Of a DNA stretch of 64,000 nucleotides, positions 33,340 to 43,200 are shown in pieces. The DNA is from Streptomyces malachitofuscus (GTDB taxonomy: Bacteria > Actinomycetota > Actinomycetes > Streptomycetales > Streptomycetaceae), in the NCBI RefSeq assembly GCF_014650055.1, contig NZ_BMUF01000001.1, positions 434,001-498,000 of the forward strand, in the 5' to 3' direction. A program made the position numbers and the translations under genes. Numbering within the stretch: the stretch's first letter is position 1; each line of letters begins with the position of its first letter. Under the pieces are notes generated by a model. The model was not told where the DNA came from, made no database searches, and was given only the letters and a program-made list of their open reading frames with translations.

Positions 33340-36039
33340 CTACAGAGCCGCCTTGCGTGTGAGGTGGTTGAAGGCGATCCACCCGGGCAGCACCGGCAGC
33401 CACAGCGTCAGCAACCGGAAGAGCAGCACCGCCGGCGCGGCGACCTCCTTGGGGAGACCGACGGCGATGAGACCGACCGTCAGGGTCGCCTCGACCGCGC
33501 CCACGCCGCCCGGCGTCGGCGCCGCGGACCCCAGCGCGTTGCCGGCGAGGAAGACGACGGCGACGCCGGCGATGCTGACCGAGGTCGTCTCGTCGCCGAA
33601 GGCCCGGATCGAGGCGTCCAGGCACATCACGAAGCAGGCCGTCAGCAGCAGCATGCCGCCGATACCGGTGATCAGTTTCTGCGGCCGCTGCAGCACGTCG
33701 AGCATGCGCGGCACGACGCCCGCGAAGAGCGACCGCACGCGAGTGACGACGAACTTCCTCAGGAACGGCACCGAGGTCACCACGAGCACCAGCACCGCCA
33801 CCGTCAGCAGGCCCCCGATGACCGTGCGGGACGGTGACAGGGACGGCGTCTTCTCGGTACCGGTCAGATAGCCGAACGCCAGCAGCATGAGGATGTGACA
33901 GCCGAGCCCGAAGAGCTGCGACGCGCCGACGCTCGCCACCGCGAGCCCCGGCCGCACCCCCGCGCGCTGGAGGAACCGCGTGTTCAGGGCGACACCGCCC
34001 ACCGCAGCAGGGGCGACGATCTTGACGAACGACCCGGCGACCTGCGCCGCCACGGTCCGCGCGAACGGCACCCGCTCCGGCACGAACCCGAGCAGGGCCA
34101 TGGCCGCCGCGAAATAGCTGGCCGCCGAGAACAGCACGGCCGCGGCCACCCAGCCCCACTCCGCGTTCGAGATCAGCGGGCCGAACTCGATGTGCGTGAG
34201 CTGCGTGAGCAGGAAGTACGCGCCGATCGCCCCGGCGATGAAACTGATCAGCGTGCGCGGCCGCACTCGTTCCAGCCGGGCCGGCTCGACCGGCGCCTGC
34301 GGCCTGATCCGCAGCACCTCGTGCCGGATCTGGGTGAGCAGGTCCTCCTCGCGCGCCTCGTCCAGCGCTTCGTCGATGGCCCGCTTCTCGGCCCGCTGCT
34401 CCGCGCGTACGGCCTTCTTGTCCGCCTTCTCGAGCACCACGTGGCGCGTGTCGTCGGCGTCATGCTCCGCGCGGGCGGGCCTGGTCTGCCGGGAGGCCTC
34501 CAGGACCGCCTCGCGCTCGCGTTCCGCCCGCTCACGGGCCAGCTTCCGCAGCGTGCCGCGCGTGGAGCGGCTCAGCGCGATGGGCTGGAGCATCGGCAGA
34601 CAGTCCGCCACGGTGTCGGGCCCGAGGACGCTCAGCGCGGAGGCCACCGCGCGTTCGGCGCCGACCCTGAGCCCCAGCGTCACCAGCAGCTGTGAGATGT
34701 CCATGCGCAGCAGCAGATCGCCGGCCGCGATCTCCCCGCCGCGCAGATCGGTGAGGATCACCGTGCCGGAACGATCCACCAGGATGGCGTCGCCGACCAG
34801 CCTGCGGTGGGCGATCCGGCGGGACTGCAGGGCCCGTACCTGGTGCCAGGTGTCCCGCAGGAGGTCGTCGGTGATCTCCTCGTCCGGCAGCGAGTCGAGG
34901 GTGTGCCCGCCGGTGTGCTCGTAGACGAGCATCACCGCGTCGGGACCGAGTTCGGAGGTCGCGATGAGCTTCGGCGCGTTGGCGCCGGCCGCGATGGCCG
35001 CGTACGCCAGCAGCGCCTCCTGCTCCAGCGCCTGGCGCAGCGACTGCAGGCTGCTGCGGGTGGCGAAGCCGCGCAGGGCGAGATTGCGCCACGCGCGGTA
35101 GAAGAACCCCTGCGCCTGCTGCTCGCGGTCGACCACCGTGACGTCCAGCGGCGGGCCGTCCTCCAGAGTGACGAAGTACCGGCGTCCCCGGTCGCCGCTC
35201 TCGGCGGCGTCCGGGGCCTCCTCGCGCGACGCGGTCACGGGACGGAAGCCGACGGTGCGCAGGCCCGCCATCAGGGTGCGTCCGGTGGGACGCACATTGG
35301 GCGAGCCCACCGCGTAGAGGGTGCCGTAGGCGACGGTCCAGCCGATCAGCACCGTGAGGATGATCGAGAACGGGGTCGTGTACCCGGTGACGAGCATCGA
35401 GAAGGCGTCGAGGAGCAGCACGACCCACAGCACCGCGCGCCATCGCGGCCGGCGGGACATGCCGACGGCCGTCATGTACGCGATGACCGGCGCCAGATAG
35501 CCGTGCACCGGGTCGGTGAGCGCGTGGATGTCACCGGGGGAGGGCTGGGTGAGCGCGTCCTGGATCGAGTCCGGGGCGGCACGTGCCACCCAGAGGTCGG
35601 TGGCGAGCGTCACACCGTGCGCGAGGACGGCGGCGAGCACGCCGTCGGCGATCCGCAGTCCGTCCCTCTTGATCAGCCGCTCGATGGCGAAGGCGACCGG
35701 TACCAGGAGGATCGCGATGCTGGAGGCCAGGCCCGCGATCTTGATGAGCAGGTCGGGTGCCTGTCCGGTGCCCTTGGTGATGTCCTGTTCCAGCCCCGAG
35801 GTGGTGCCGTGGGCGAACGCGGCGATCGCCAGCAGCAGCACGACGGCGAGGACGCCGCCCAGGAGCCGCATGAGATCGGAGGGGCGGTGCACCCGCGCGG
35901 GGAGTAGGGGCTCGTCGCCCTCCACCTCGTCGATGTGCGCGGTGTCGGGGTCCGTGGGGCCGGTGTCCGGGGTGTCCGGGCGCGACGAGGCGTCAGGGTT
36001 GCCCTCCGTGTCCTCGGGGTGCGCACCCTGCTGCTTCAT
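33340..36039 (-). CDS. LPG-synthase-type (UPF0104) integral membrane protein with internal kinase-like domain
   Basis: 899-residue three-part protein. N-terminal: acidic disordered tail, then six or seven membrane helices (about residues 60-260). Middle: a soluble domain with kinase-like features, including ALLAYAAIAAGANAPKL, VMLVYEHTGGHTLDSLP and HRRLVGDAILVDRS followed by LTDLRGGEIAAGD, in place of the HRD and DFG loops; Asp-based chemistry is doubtful. C-terminal: LPG_synthase_TM/UPF0104 membrane domain (SFVKIVAPAAVGGVALNTRF; GSAAPTPGGVGAVEATLT). Probably a lipid or glycan flippase-like protein, inferred from the family. Adjacent ATGs at 36042 and 36039 and a GTG at 36063 compete; GAGAAG best fits 36039. 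Confidence 0.88.
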   Translation of the reverse strand: MKQQGAHPEDTEGNPDASSRPDTPDTGPTDPDTAHIDEVEGDEPLLPARVHRPSDLMRLLGGVLAVVLLLAIAAFAHGTTSGLEQDITKGTGQAPDLLIKIAGLASSIAILLVPVAFAIERLIKRDGLRIADGVLAAVLAHGVTLATDLWVARAAPDSIQDALTQPSPGDIHALTDPVHGYLAPVIAYMTAVGMSRRPRWRAVLWVVLLLDAFSMLVTGYTTPFSIILTVLIGWTVAYGTLYAVGSPNVRPTGRTLMAGLRTVGFRPVTASREEAPDAAESGDRGRRYFVTLEDGPPLDVTVVDREQQAQGFFYRAWRNLALRGFATRSSLQSLRQALEQEALLAYAAIAAGANAPKLIATSELGPDAVMLVYEHTGGHTLDSLPDEEITDDLLRDTWHQVRALQSRRIAHRRLVGDAILVDRSGTVILTDLRGGEIAAGDLLLRMDISQLLVTLGLRVGAERAVASALSVLGPDTVADCLPMLQPIALSRSTRGTLRKLARERAEREREAVLEASRQTRPARAEHDADDTRHVVLEKADKKAVRAEQRAEKRAIDEALDEAREEDLLTQIRHEVLRIRPQAPVEPARLERVRPRTLISFIAGAIGAYFLLTQLTHIEFGPLISNAEWGWVAAAVLFSAASYFAAAMALLGFVPERVPFARTVAAQVAGSFVKIVAPAAVGGVALNTRFLQRAGVRPGLAVASVGASQLFGLGCHILMLLAFGYLTGTEKTPSLSPSRTVIGGLLTVAVLVLVVTSVPFLRKFVVTRVRSLFAGVVPRMLDVLQRPQKLITGIGGMLLLTACFVMCLDASIRAFGDETTSVSIAGVAVVFLAGNALGSAAPTPGGVGAVEATLTVGLIAVGLPKEVAAPAVLLFRLLTLWLPVLPGWIAFNHLTRKAAL

Positions 36040-36225
36040 CATCTCTTCTCGATCTCGTATCACCGGTCACCGCCCGCACGATGGTGGCATGCCGTTCCGG
36101 CACAAGGGGGCATCAGGGTCGAAAAGCGGGGCGGCACAGTCTGCCCGAAGGGCCTCTCCGGGGCGAGTCGTGCGCACGCGCGCGAGCGCGTCGCGTTGTC
36201 GGTGGGGTGGGGCAGGATGGGCCGG

Positions 36226-36612
36226 ATGAGCCAGGAGAGCCTTCCGTCCGACGGTCCCCCGGAACATCCGGACGCGCTGCCCGAGTACGCCGAGAGGGTC
36301 CTCGAGGTGGCCGAGCTGATCCCGCCGGGGCGGGTCATGACGTACGGGGACGTGGCCGAGTGGCTGGGGGAGGGTGGCCCCCGTCAGGTCGGGCGCGTGA
36401 TGGCCCTGTACGGGGGCGCGGTCCCCTGGTGGCGCGTCGTCCGCGCGGACGGTGTGCTGCTGCCGGGCCACGAGCTGAGAGCCCTCGGTCACTACCGCGC
36501 GGAGGGCACGCCCCTGAAGGAGGCGGGCCGGGCCGCGGAGGGCCATGTGCCGCGCCTCGACATGAGACGCGCGCGGTGGGACGGCGGTGGGCACACCGAG
36601 GGTCACACCTGA
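36226..36612 (+). CDS. Alkyltransferase-like (ATL) DNA-binding protein, MGMT family
   Basis: 128-residue member of the O6-alkylguanine-DNA alkyltransferase family without the catalytic cysteine: the PCHR active site is PWWR (Trp at 36427-36429). Such ATL proteins flip out O6-alkylguanine and hand the lesion to nucleotide-excision repair. The helix-turn-helix region (PPGRVMTYGDVAEWLG) and the RQVGRVMALYGG Arg-finger helix are kept. ATG 36226 chosen; ATG 36217 is three codons upstream. It precedes adnAB on the same strand, consistent with a repair block. Confidence 0.9.
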   Translation: MSQESLPSDGPPEHPDALPEYAERVLEVAELIPPGRVMTYGDVAEWLGEGGPRQVGRVMALYGGAVPWWRVVRADGVLLPGHELRALGHYRAEGTPLKEAGRAAEGHVPRLDMRRARWDGGGHTEGHT

Positions 36613-36869
36613 CAGCTTCCGCCATCGTGCCCGCCGACGTGTGACCTGTGATGCCGCAGGGGGAGTCCGGGCACAGGCGTGGCATGACGTACGTTCGTGA
36701 GGTGAGGGACATGTGCGGCGCAAGCGCCCGGAGGGAAGAAGCGGAAGGTCTGCTTCCACGCTTTTCACCGGCGTAGCGTCGGCGGCGCGTGCCCCCTTCA
36801 CCTCCTGCCCACCGCCCCGCACGCGCGGCGAACGGCCCCACAGCACACCCACCAGGACCGGCGAACCAC

Positions 36870-39800
36870 GTGAGCTCCTCTTCCTCCACCAGCGGCCTGT
36901 CGCACCCTCCGGTGCGGCGGGGGAACCGTGGCGCTTATCGACTGGTGCGTACCCCGCCGGCTCGCGTGAATCCCCCTGATCTGGACGCCGCACAGCGCTC
37001 CGTGGTTGAGCACACCACCGGCCCGCTGCTCGTTCTCGCAGGTCCGGGCACCGGCAAGACCACCACGCTCGTCGAGTCCGTGGCCGCGCGGATCGCCCGT
37101 GGCGGGGACCCCGAGCGCATCCTGGTGCTGACGTTCAGCCGCAAGGCGGCCGTCGAACTGCGTGACCGCATGGCGCTGCGCATCGGGACCGCGCACGCCC
37201 CGCAGGCCACCACCTTCCACTCGTTCTGCTACGCCCTGATCCGCGCCCACCAGGACAGCGGCCTCTTCGTGGAACCGCTGCGGCTGCTGTCCGGCCCCGA
37301 GCAGGACGTCACCGTCCGCGAGCTGCTCGCCGGCCAGGCGGACCTGGAGCGGCTCGGACTCGCCCCTGTGCGCTGGCCGGACGAACTGCGTGCCTGCCTG
37401 ACCACGCGCGGCTTCGCCGACGAGGTCCGCGCGGTGCTCGCCCGCAGCCGGGAACTGGGACTCGGCCCCGATGCCCTGGACGCCTTCGCCCGCCGCATCG
37501 GGCGCCCCGACTGGCGCGCCGCCTCCGCCTTCCTCGCCGAGTACCTCGACGTCCTCGACCTGCAGGGAGTGCTCGACTACGCGGAACTGGTCCACCGCGC
37601 GGTGCTCCTCGCCCGCCGCCCCGAGATCGCCGGGCAGCTCGCCGCGCGGTACGACGCCGTCTACGTCGACGAGTACCAGGACACCGACCCCGCCCAGGTG
37701 CGGCTGCTGCACGCCCTGGCGGGCGGACGCACCCTCGTCGCCTTCGGGGACCCCGACCAGTCGATCTACGCCTTCCGGGGCGCGGACGTCGGCGGCATCC
37801 TGGAGTTCCCGCACGCCTTCCCCCGCGCGGACGGCCGTCCGGCCCCGGTCGAGGTGCTCCGCACCTCCCGGCGCTCCGGTGCCGCCCTGCTGGCGGCCAC
37901 CCGGCTGGTGACCAGGCGCATGCCGCTGCCCCGGCTCCCGGCCGAGAAGGTGCGCGCCCACCGGGAGCTCACGCCGGCGCGGGACGGCGGGCGGGTCGAG
38001 GTGTACACCTACCCGACGGCCGGCACGGAGCTGGACAACGTCGCCGACATCCTGCGCAGGGCGCACCTGGAGGACGGCATCCCCTGGAGCGAGATGGCCG
38101 TCCTGGTGCGCGCCGGCTCCCGCACCCTCCCCACCGTCCGCCGTGCGCTCACCTCGGCGGGCGTCCCCGTGGACGTCGACGGCGACGACCTCCCCCTGCG
38201 CCACGAGCCCGCGGTGGCTCCCCTGCTGACCGCCCTGCGTGCGGTGGCCACGGCAGAGGCGGAGGAGCGGGAAGGCACCGGCACGGACACCGCGCCCGAC
38301 GCCGGCGCGGAGGCGTGCTGGCTCGACACCGAGACCGCCCTCACCCTGCTCACCTCCCCCCTCGCCGGCATGGACGCCGCCGACCTGCGACGCCTCGGCC
38401 GGGCCCTGCGCGAGGAGGAGCGGACCGCGGGCAACGCGCTGCCACCGCCCTCGGACGAGTTGCTCGCGCGCGCGCTCGCCGAACCGGAGCGCCTCGCCGT
38501 GCACGACCCCGTCCACGCGCGGGGCGCCCAGCGGCTCGGCTCCCTGCTGCGCCGGGCCCGCGCCCGTCTGGCCGACGGCGGTACGGCCGAAGAGGCTCTG
38601 TGGGACCTGTGGGACGGCACACCCTGGCCCCAGCGCCTGGAACGTTCCGCCCGGCGCGGCGGCGCGGCCGGCCGCAACGCCGACCGGGACCTCGACGCCG
38701 TGTGCGCACTGTTCGCCACCGCCGCCCGCGCGGAGGAGCGCACCGGCGGCCGGGGCGCCCTGAACTTCCTGGAGGAGATCGAGGCCGAGGACATCGCCGC
38801 CGACACCCTCACGCGGCGCACCGACGCCCGCCCCGGCGCCGTACGCCTGATGACCGCACACCGCTCCAAGGGCCTGGAGTGGCGCCTGGTCGTCGTGGCC
38901 GGAGTCCAGGAGGGACTCTGGCCGGATCTGCGCCGCCGCGGCTCCCTGCTGGAGGCCGACCGCATCGGCCGCGACGGACTCGCCGAGCCCCTCACCCCCG
39001 GAGCACTCCTCGCCGAGGAACGCCGCCTCTTCTACGTCGCCGCCACACGCGCCCGGGAACGCCTCGTCGTGACGGCGGTGAAGGCACCCGCCGACGACGG
39101 CGACCAGCCCTCCCGCTTCCTGACCGAACTCGGCGTCGAGCCCAAGGACGTCACCGGCCGCCCCCGCCGCCCCCTGTCCGTCGCCGCGCTCGTCGCCGAA
39201 CTCCGTGCCACGACGGTCGACCCCCGGGTCTCCGAGACCCTCAGGGAGGCCGCCGCCCAGCGGCTGGCCCGGCTCGCCGCGCTCGCCGACGACGACGGCC
39301 GCCCGCTGGTCCCGTCCGCGCACCCCTACCGCTGGTGGGGCATGTTCGAACCGACGGAGAGCAAGGTGCCGCTGCGCAGCCGCGACCAGCCCGTCGTGCT
39401 CTCCGGCAGCGCCCTCGACCAGCTCGCCAACACCTGCGCCCTGCAGTGGTTCCTCGGCCGCGAGGTGAAGGCCGACGCGCCCGCGACCGCCGCCCAGGGG
39501 TTCGGCAACGTGGTGCACGTCCTGGCCGACGAGGTGGCCTCCGGGCACACCCCGGCCGATCTCGCCGTCCTCATGGAGCGCCTCGACTCCGTGTGGAACG
39601 CGCTCGCCTTCGACGCGCCGTGGAAGTCGGCGCAGGAGAAGGAGAACGCCCGCGTGGCGCTCGAACGCTTCCTGAAGTGGCACGTCATGGACCGCACGGG
39701 ACGCACCCCGGTGGCCAGCGAGCACGACTTCGACGTCACCCTCGGGGCGGGCGACTACGAGGTGCGCATCCGCGGCCAGATGGACCGCGTCGAGGCCGAC

Positions 39801-40193
39801 GGCGAGGGACGCGCGTACGTCGTCGACTTCAAGACCGGCAAACAGGCGCCCAGCGCCAAGGAGGTGGAACGCCACCCCCAGCTCGCCGTCTACCAGCTCG
39901 CCGTCCGCGAGGGTGCCGTCGACGGGGCCTTCGACGGAGTACGCCCCGAACCGGGCGGTGCCGAGCTCGTCCAGCTGCGCCAGGGCGCCGCCAAACGGGA
40001 CGGCGGGGAGACCTTGCCCAAGGTGCAGGCCCAGGAGCCGCTGGAGGGCGAGTGGATCGGCGACCTGCTGGCCACGGCCGCCGGCAAGGTCCTCGACGAA
40101 CGGTTCACCCCGACGGCGGGCCAGCACTGCGCCCACTGCGCCTTCCGCTCCTCGTGCAGTGCCCGGCCCGAGGGCGGGCACGTCGTCGAGTGA
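36870..40193 (+). CDS. adnA: AdnA: UvrD-like helicase/RecB-like nuclease subunit of the AdnAB double-strand-break resection complex
   Basis: About 1107 residues. AdnAB is the actinobacterial helicase-nuclease that resects DNA ends for recombination. Motor half: LAGPGTGKTTTL (Walker A, about residue 58), VLTFSRKAAVELRDR, VDEYQDTD, FGDPDQSIYAFRG and MTAHRSKGLEWRLV. C-terminal RecB-family nuclease: GQMDRVEADGEG and VVDFKTGK, with Fe-S cysteines TCALQW early and CAHCAFRSSC at the end, as in AddB/Cas4/AdnA. First gene of the pair, like mycobacterial adnA. Start uncertain: GTG 36870 used; GTG 36789 and 36966 are alternatives without strong sites. Assignment as A rather than B rests on order, PGTGKT and the Fe-S motif. 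Confidence 0.9.
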   Translation: MSSSSSTSGLSHPPVRRGNRGAYRLVRTPPARVNPPDLDAAQRSVVEHTTGPLLVLAGPGTGKTTTLVESVAARIARGGDPERILVLTFSRKAAVELRDRMALRIGTAHAPQATTFHSFCYALIRAHQDSGLFVEPLRLLSGPEQDVTVRELLAGQADLERLGLAPVRWPDELRACLTTRGFADEVRAVLARSRELGLGPDALDAFARRIGRPDWRAASAFLAEYLDVLDLQGVLDYAELVHRAVLLARRPEIAGQLAARYDAVYVDEYQDTDPAQVRLLHALAGGRTLVAFGDPDQSIYAFRGADVGGILEFPHAFPRADGRPAPVEVLRTSRRSGAALLAATRLVTRRMPLPRLPAEKVRAHRELTPARDGGRVEVYTYPTAGTELDNVADILRRAHLEDGIPWSEMAVLVRAGSRTLPTVRRALTSAGVPVDVDGDDLPLRHEPAVAPLLTALRAVATAEAEEREGTGTDTAPDAGAEACWLDTETALTLLTSPLAGMDAADLRRLGRALREEERTAGNALPPPSDELLARALAEPERLAVHDPVHARGAQRLGSLLRRARARLADGGTAEEALWDLWDGTPWPQRLERSARRGGAAGRNADRDLDAVCALFATAARAEERTGGRGALNFLEEIEAEDIAADTLTRRTDARPGAVRLMTAHRSKGLEWRLVVVAGVQEGLWPDLRRRGSLLEADRIGRDGLAEPLTPGALLAEERRLFYVAATRARERLVVTAVKAPADDGDQPSRFLTELGVEPKDVTGRPRRPLSVAALVAELRATTVDPRVSETLREAAAQRLARLAALADDDGRPLVPSAHPYRWWGMFEPTESKVPLRSRDQPVVLSGSALDQLANTCALQWFLGREVKADAPATAAQGFGNVVHVLADEVASGHTPADLAVLMERLDSVWNALAFDAPWKSAQEKENARVALERFLKWHVMDRTGRTPVASEHDFDVTLGAGDYEVRIRGQMDRVEADGEGRAYVVDFKTGKQAPSAKEVERHPQLAVYQLAVREGAVDGAFDGVRPEPGGAELVQLRQGAAKRDGGETLPKVQAQEPLEGEWIGDLLATAAGKVLDERFTPTAGQHCAHCAFRSSCSARPEGGHVVE

Positions 40194-40294
40194 GCCGGCG
40201 TGACGCATCGCACCACCCGCTCCGACCTGCGGTTCTTCCCGTCCGCCACAGGTCGGCGCACGTCGCTGTCAGTGCGCGCCGCTAGATTCTGCGT

Positions 40295-43200
40295 GTGCCC
40301 GCCCGTATCACCGATCCCGATCAGCTCAAGGAGCTCCTCGGCATCCCGTTCACCCCGGAGCAGACGGCCTGCATCACCGCGCCGCCCGCCCCGCAGGTGA
40401 TCGTGGCCGGAGCCGGATCGGGCAAGACGACGGTGATGGCGGCTCGCGTGGTGTGGCTGGTCGGCACCGGCCAGGTCGCCCCCGAACAGGTCCTCGGCCT
40501 CACCTTCACCAACAAGGCCGCCGGCGAGCTCGCCGAACGCGTGCGCAAGGCGCTGATCAAGGCAGGCGTCACCGACCCCGACGCCATCGACCCGGACAAT
40601 CCGCCCGGCGAGCCGGTGATCTCCACGTATCACGCCTTCGCGGGCCGTCTGCTGACCGACCACGGACTGCGCATCGGGCTGGAACCGGCCTCCCGCCTGC
40701 TCGCCGACGCCACCCGCTACCAGCTCGCCGCCCGCGTCCTGCGTGAGGCCCCCGGCCCCTACCCGGCGCTCACCCGCTCCTTCCCCGACCTGGTCGGCGA
40801 CCTCCTCACCCTCGACGCGGAGCTCTCCGAACACCTCGTACGACCCGAGGACCTGCGCGCCCACGACGCCGAGCTGCTGCGCACGCTGGAGAACACCAAG
40901 CTCACCAACGCCGACCTGCGCAAGGTCCCCGAAGCGGCCGCCGCGCGGCGTGAACTGGCCGACCTGGTGCTGCGCTACCGGGCCGCCAAACGTGAGCGCG
41001 ATCTGCTCGACTTCGGCGACCAGATCGCCCTCTCCGCCCGGCTCGCCGCCATCCCCGAGGTGGGCCGCGTCCTGCGCGACGAGTTCCGCGTGGTCCTCCT
41101 CGACGAGTACCAGGACACCTCCGTCGCCCAGCGGGTCATGCTGGCCGGACTGTTCGGCGGCGGCACCGGCCACCCGGTCACCGCCGTCGGCGACCCCTGC
41201 CAGGCGATCTACGGCTGGCGCGGCGCCTCCGTCGCCAACCTCGACGACTTCCCCGACCACTTCGCCCACGCCGACCGCCGGCCCGCCACCCGCCAGTCGC
41301 TCAGCGAGAACCGCCGCAGCGGTGGCCGCCTGCTGGACCTCGCCAACGGCCTCGCCGAACCCCTGCGGGCCATGCACGCGGGCGTCGAGGCCCTCCGTCC
41401 GGCCCCGGGCGCCGAACGCGACGGCACCGTCCGCTGCGCCCTGCTGCCCACCCACGCGGAGGAGATCGACTGGATCGCCGACTCCGTCGCCCATCTCGTC
41501 CGCACCGGCAAGGCGCCCGGCGAGATCGCCGTACTGTGCCGCACGGCCGGCGACTTCGCCGGGATCCAGGCCGCCCTGGTCGCCCGGGACGTCCCCGTCG
41601 AGGTGGTGGGCCTGTCCGGGCTGCTGCACCTCCCCGAGATCGCCGACCTCGTCGCCGTCTGCGAGGTCCTCCAGGACCCGGGGGCCAACGCCTCCCTCGT
41701 CCGCCTGCTCACCGGCCCGCGCTGGCGCATCGGCCCCCGCGACCTCGCCCTGCTGGGCCGCCGCGCCCGACGGCTCGTCACCCACGCGCGCGTGGACGGC
41801 GACGACGATCCGGACCGGCGGCTCGCGGAAGCCGTGGAGGGCGTCGACCCGGCCGAGGTGATCTCCCTCGCCGACGCCCTCGACACCTTCCTGGAGACAC
41901 CGCTCGACGGCGACGACGACGGCCTGCCCTTCTCAGCCGACGCGCGCGTGCGCTTCGCACGCCTGGCCACCGAACTGCGCGACCTGCGCCGCTCCCTCGC
42001 CGACCCCCTCATGGACGTCCTGCACCGCGTCCTCGCCGTCACCGGCCTGGAGGTCGAGCTGTCCGCCTCCCCGCACGCCCTCGCCGCCCGCCGACGCGAA
42101 ACCCTGTCCAACTTCCTCGACATCGCCGCCTCCTTCGCCGCCGGCGACAACGAGGCCACCCTGCTCGCCTTCCTCGGCTTCCTGCGCACCGCCGCCCAGT
42201 ACGAGAAGGGCCTCGACAACGCCCTGCCCGGCGGCGAGAACACCGTCAAGGTGCTCACCGCGCACAAGTCCAAGGGTCTCGAATGGGACGTCGTCGCCGT
42301 TCCCGGACTGGTCACCGGCACCTTCCCCAGCACCCAGGGCCGCGAGAAGTGGACCGCCCAGGGCAAGGTGCTGCCGCACGCGCTGCGCGGTGACGCCGAC
42401 ACCCTGCCCGACGTCGTGTCCTGGGACTCCCGGGGCCTCAAGGCCTTCCACGAGGCCATGAAGGAACACCAGCACACCGAGGAGCTCCGCCTCGGCTACG
42501 TCACCTTCACCCGCCCCCGCTCCCTGCTCCTCGGTTCCGGCCACTGGTGGGGACCCAGCCAGAAGAGGCCGCGCGGTCCTTCCGCCTTCCTCCAGGCCCT
42601 CTACGAGCACTGCGCCGCCGGGCACGGCGAGATCGAGGCGTGGGCGGACGAGCCCGCCGAGGACGAGGAGAACCCCGCCCTGCACGGGGCCACCGACGAC
42701 CAGGTGTGGCCCCTGCCTCTGGACGACGCCGCCCTCACCCGTCGCCGCGCGGCCGCCGAAACCGTCCTCGCCCACCTCGACGCCCTCGCCGCCCACCCGG
42801 ACGGCCCGGGCACCGCCGTGCACGATCCGGACACCTACGACGATCCGGACTGGCCGGCGCCGCCCGAGGACGAGGAAGTTCCCCCCGAGGACGACCCCTT
42901 CGCGGACGACGACCCCGGCGACTGGGAGTCCTGGACCGCCGACCGTCCCACCGTCCCGCACCAGGCGACGGCCCCCGAGGCCACCGGACGCCCTCGCGAG
43001 GCGGACCGCGCCCACCCGCCGCGGCAGCCCGGCGCGCCCCGCCTCACCCCCGAGGAGGCCCGCACCGTCGCCTCCTGGGACCGCGACCTCGACGCCCTCG
43101 CCGGCGAGCTGCTGCGTACCCGCGCGAGCGTCACCGAGGTCCGGCTGCCCGCCTCCCTGACCGCCTCCGAGCTGCTCCGCCTGGCCGAGGACCCGGACGG

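Noticed and set aside
36613..36869. Small frames (for example from 36711 or 36713) between the ATL gene and adnA
   Set aside because: Short, no good ribosome site, no conserved sequence; more likely leader or promoter region of adnA.
36798..40208. A 1136-codon open frame antisense to adnA, and similar long antisense frames over adnB, the M20 gene and others
   Set aside because: In high-GC DNA with strong third-position bias the complementary frame stays open by chance. The translations are rich in Arg/Gly/Ala/Val/Glu without any family motif, while the sense strand has complete helicase and nuclease motifs.
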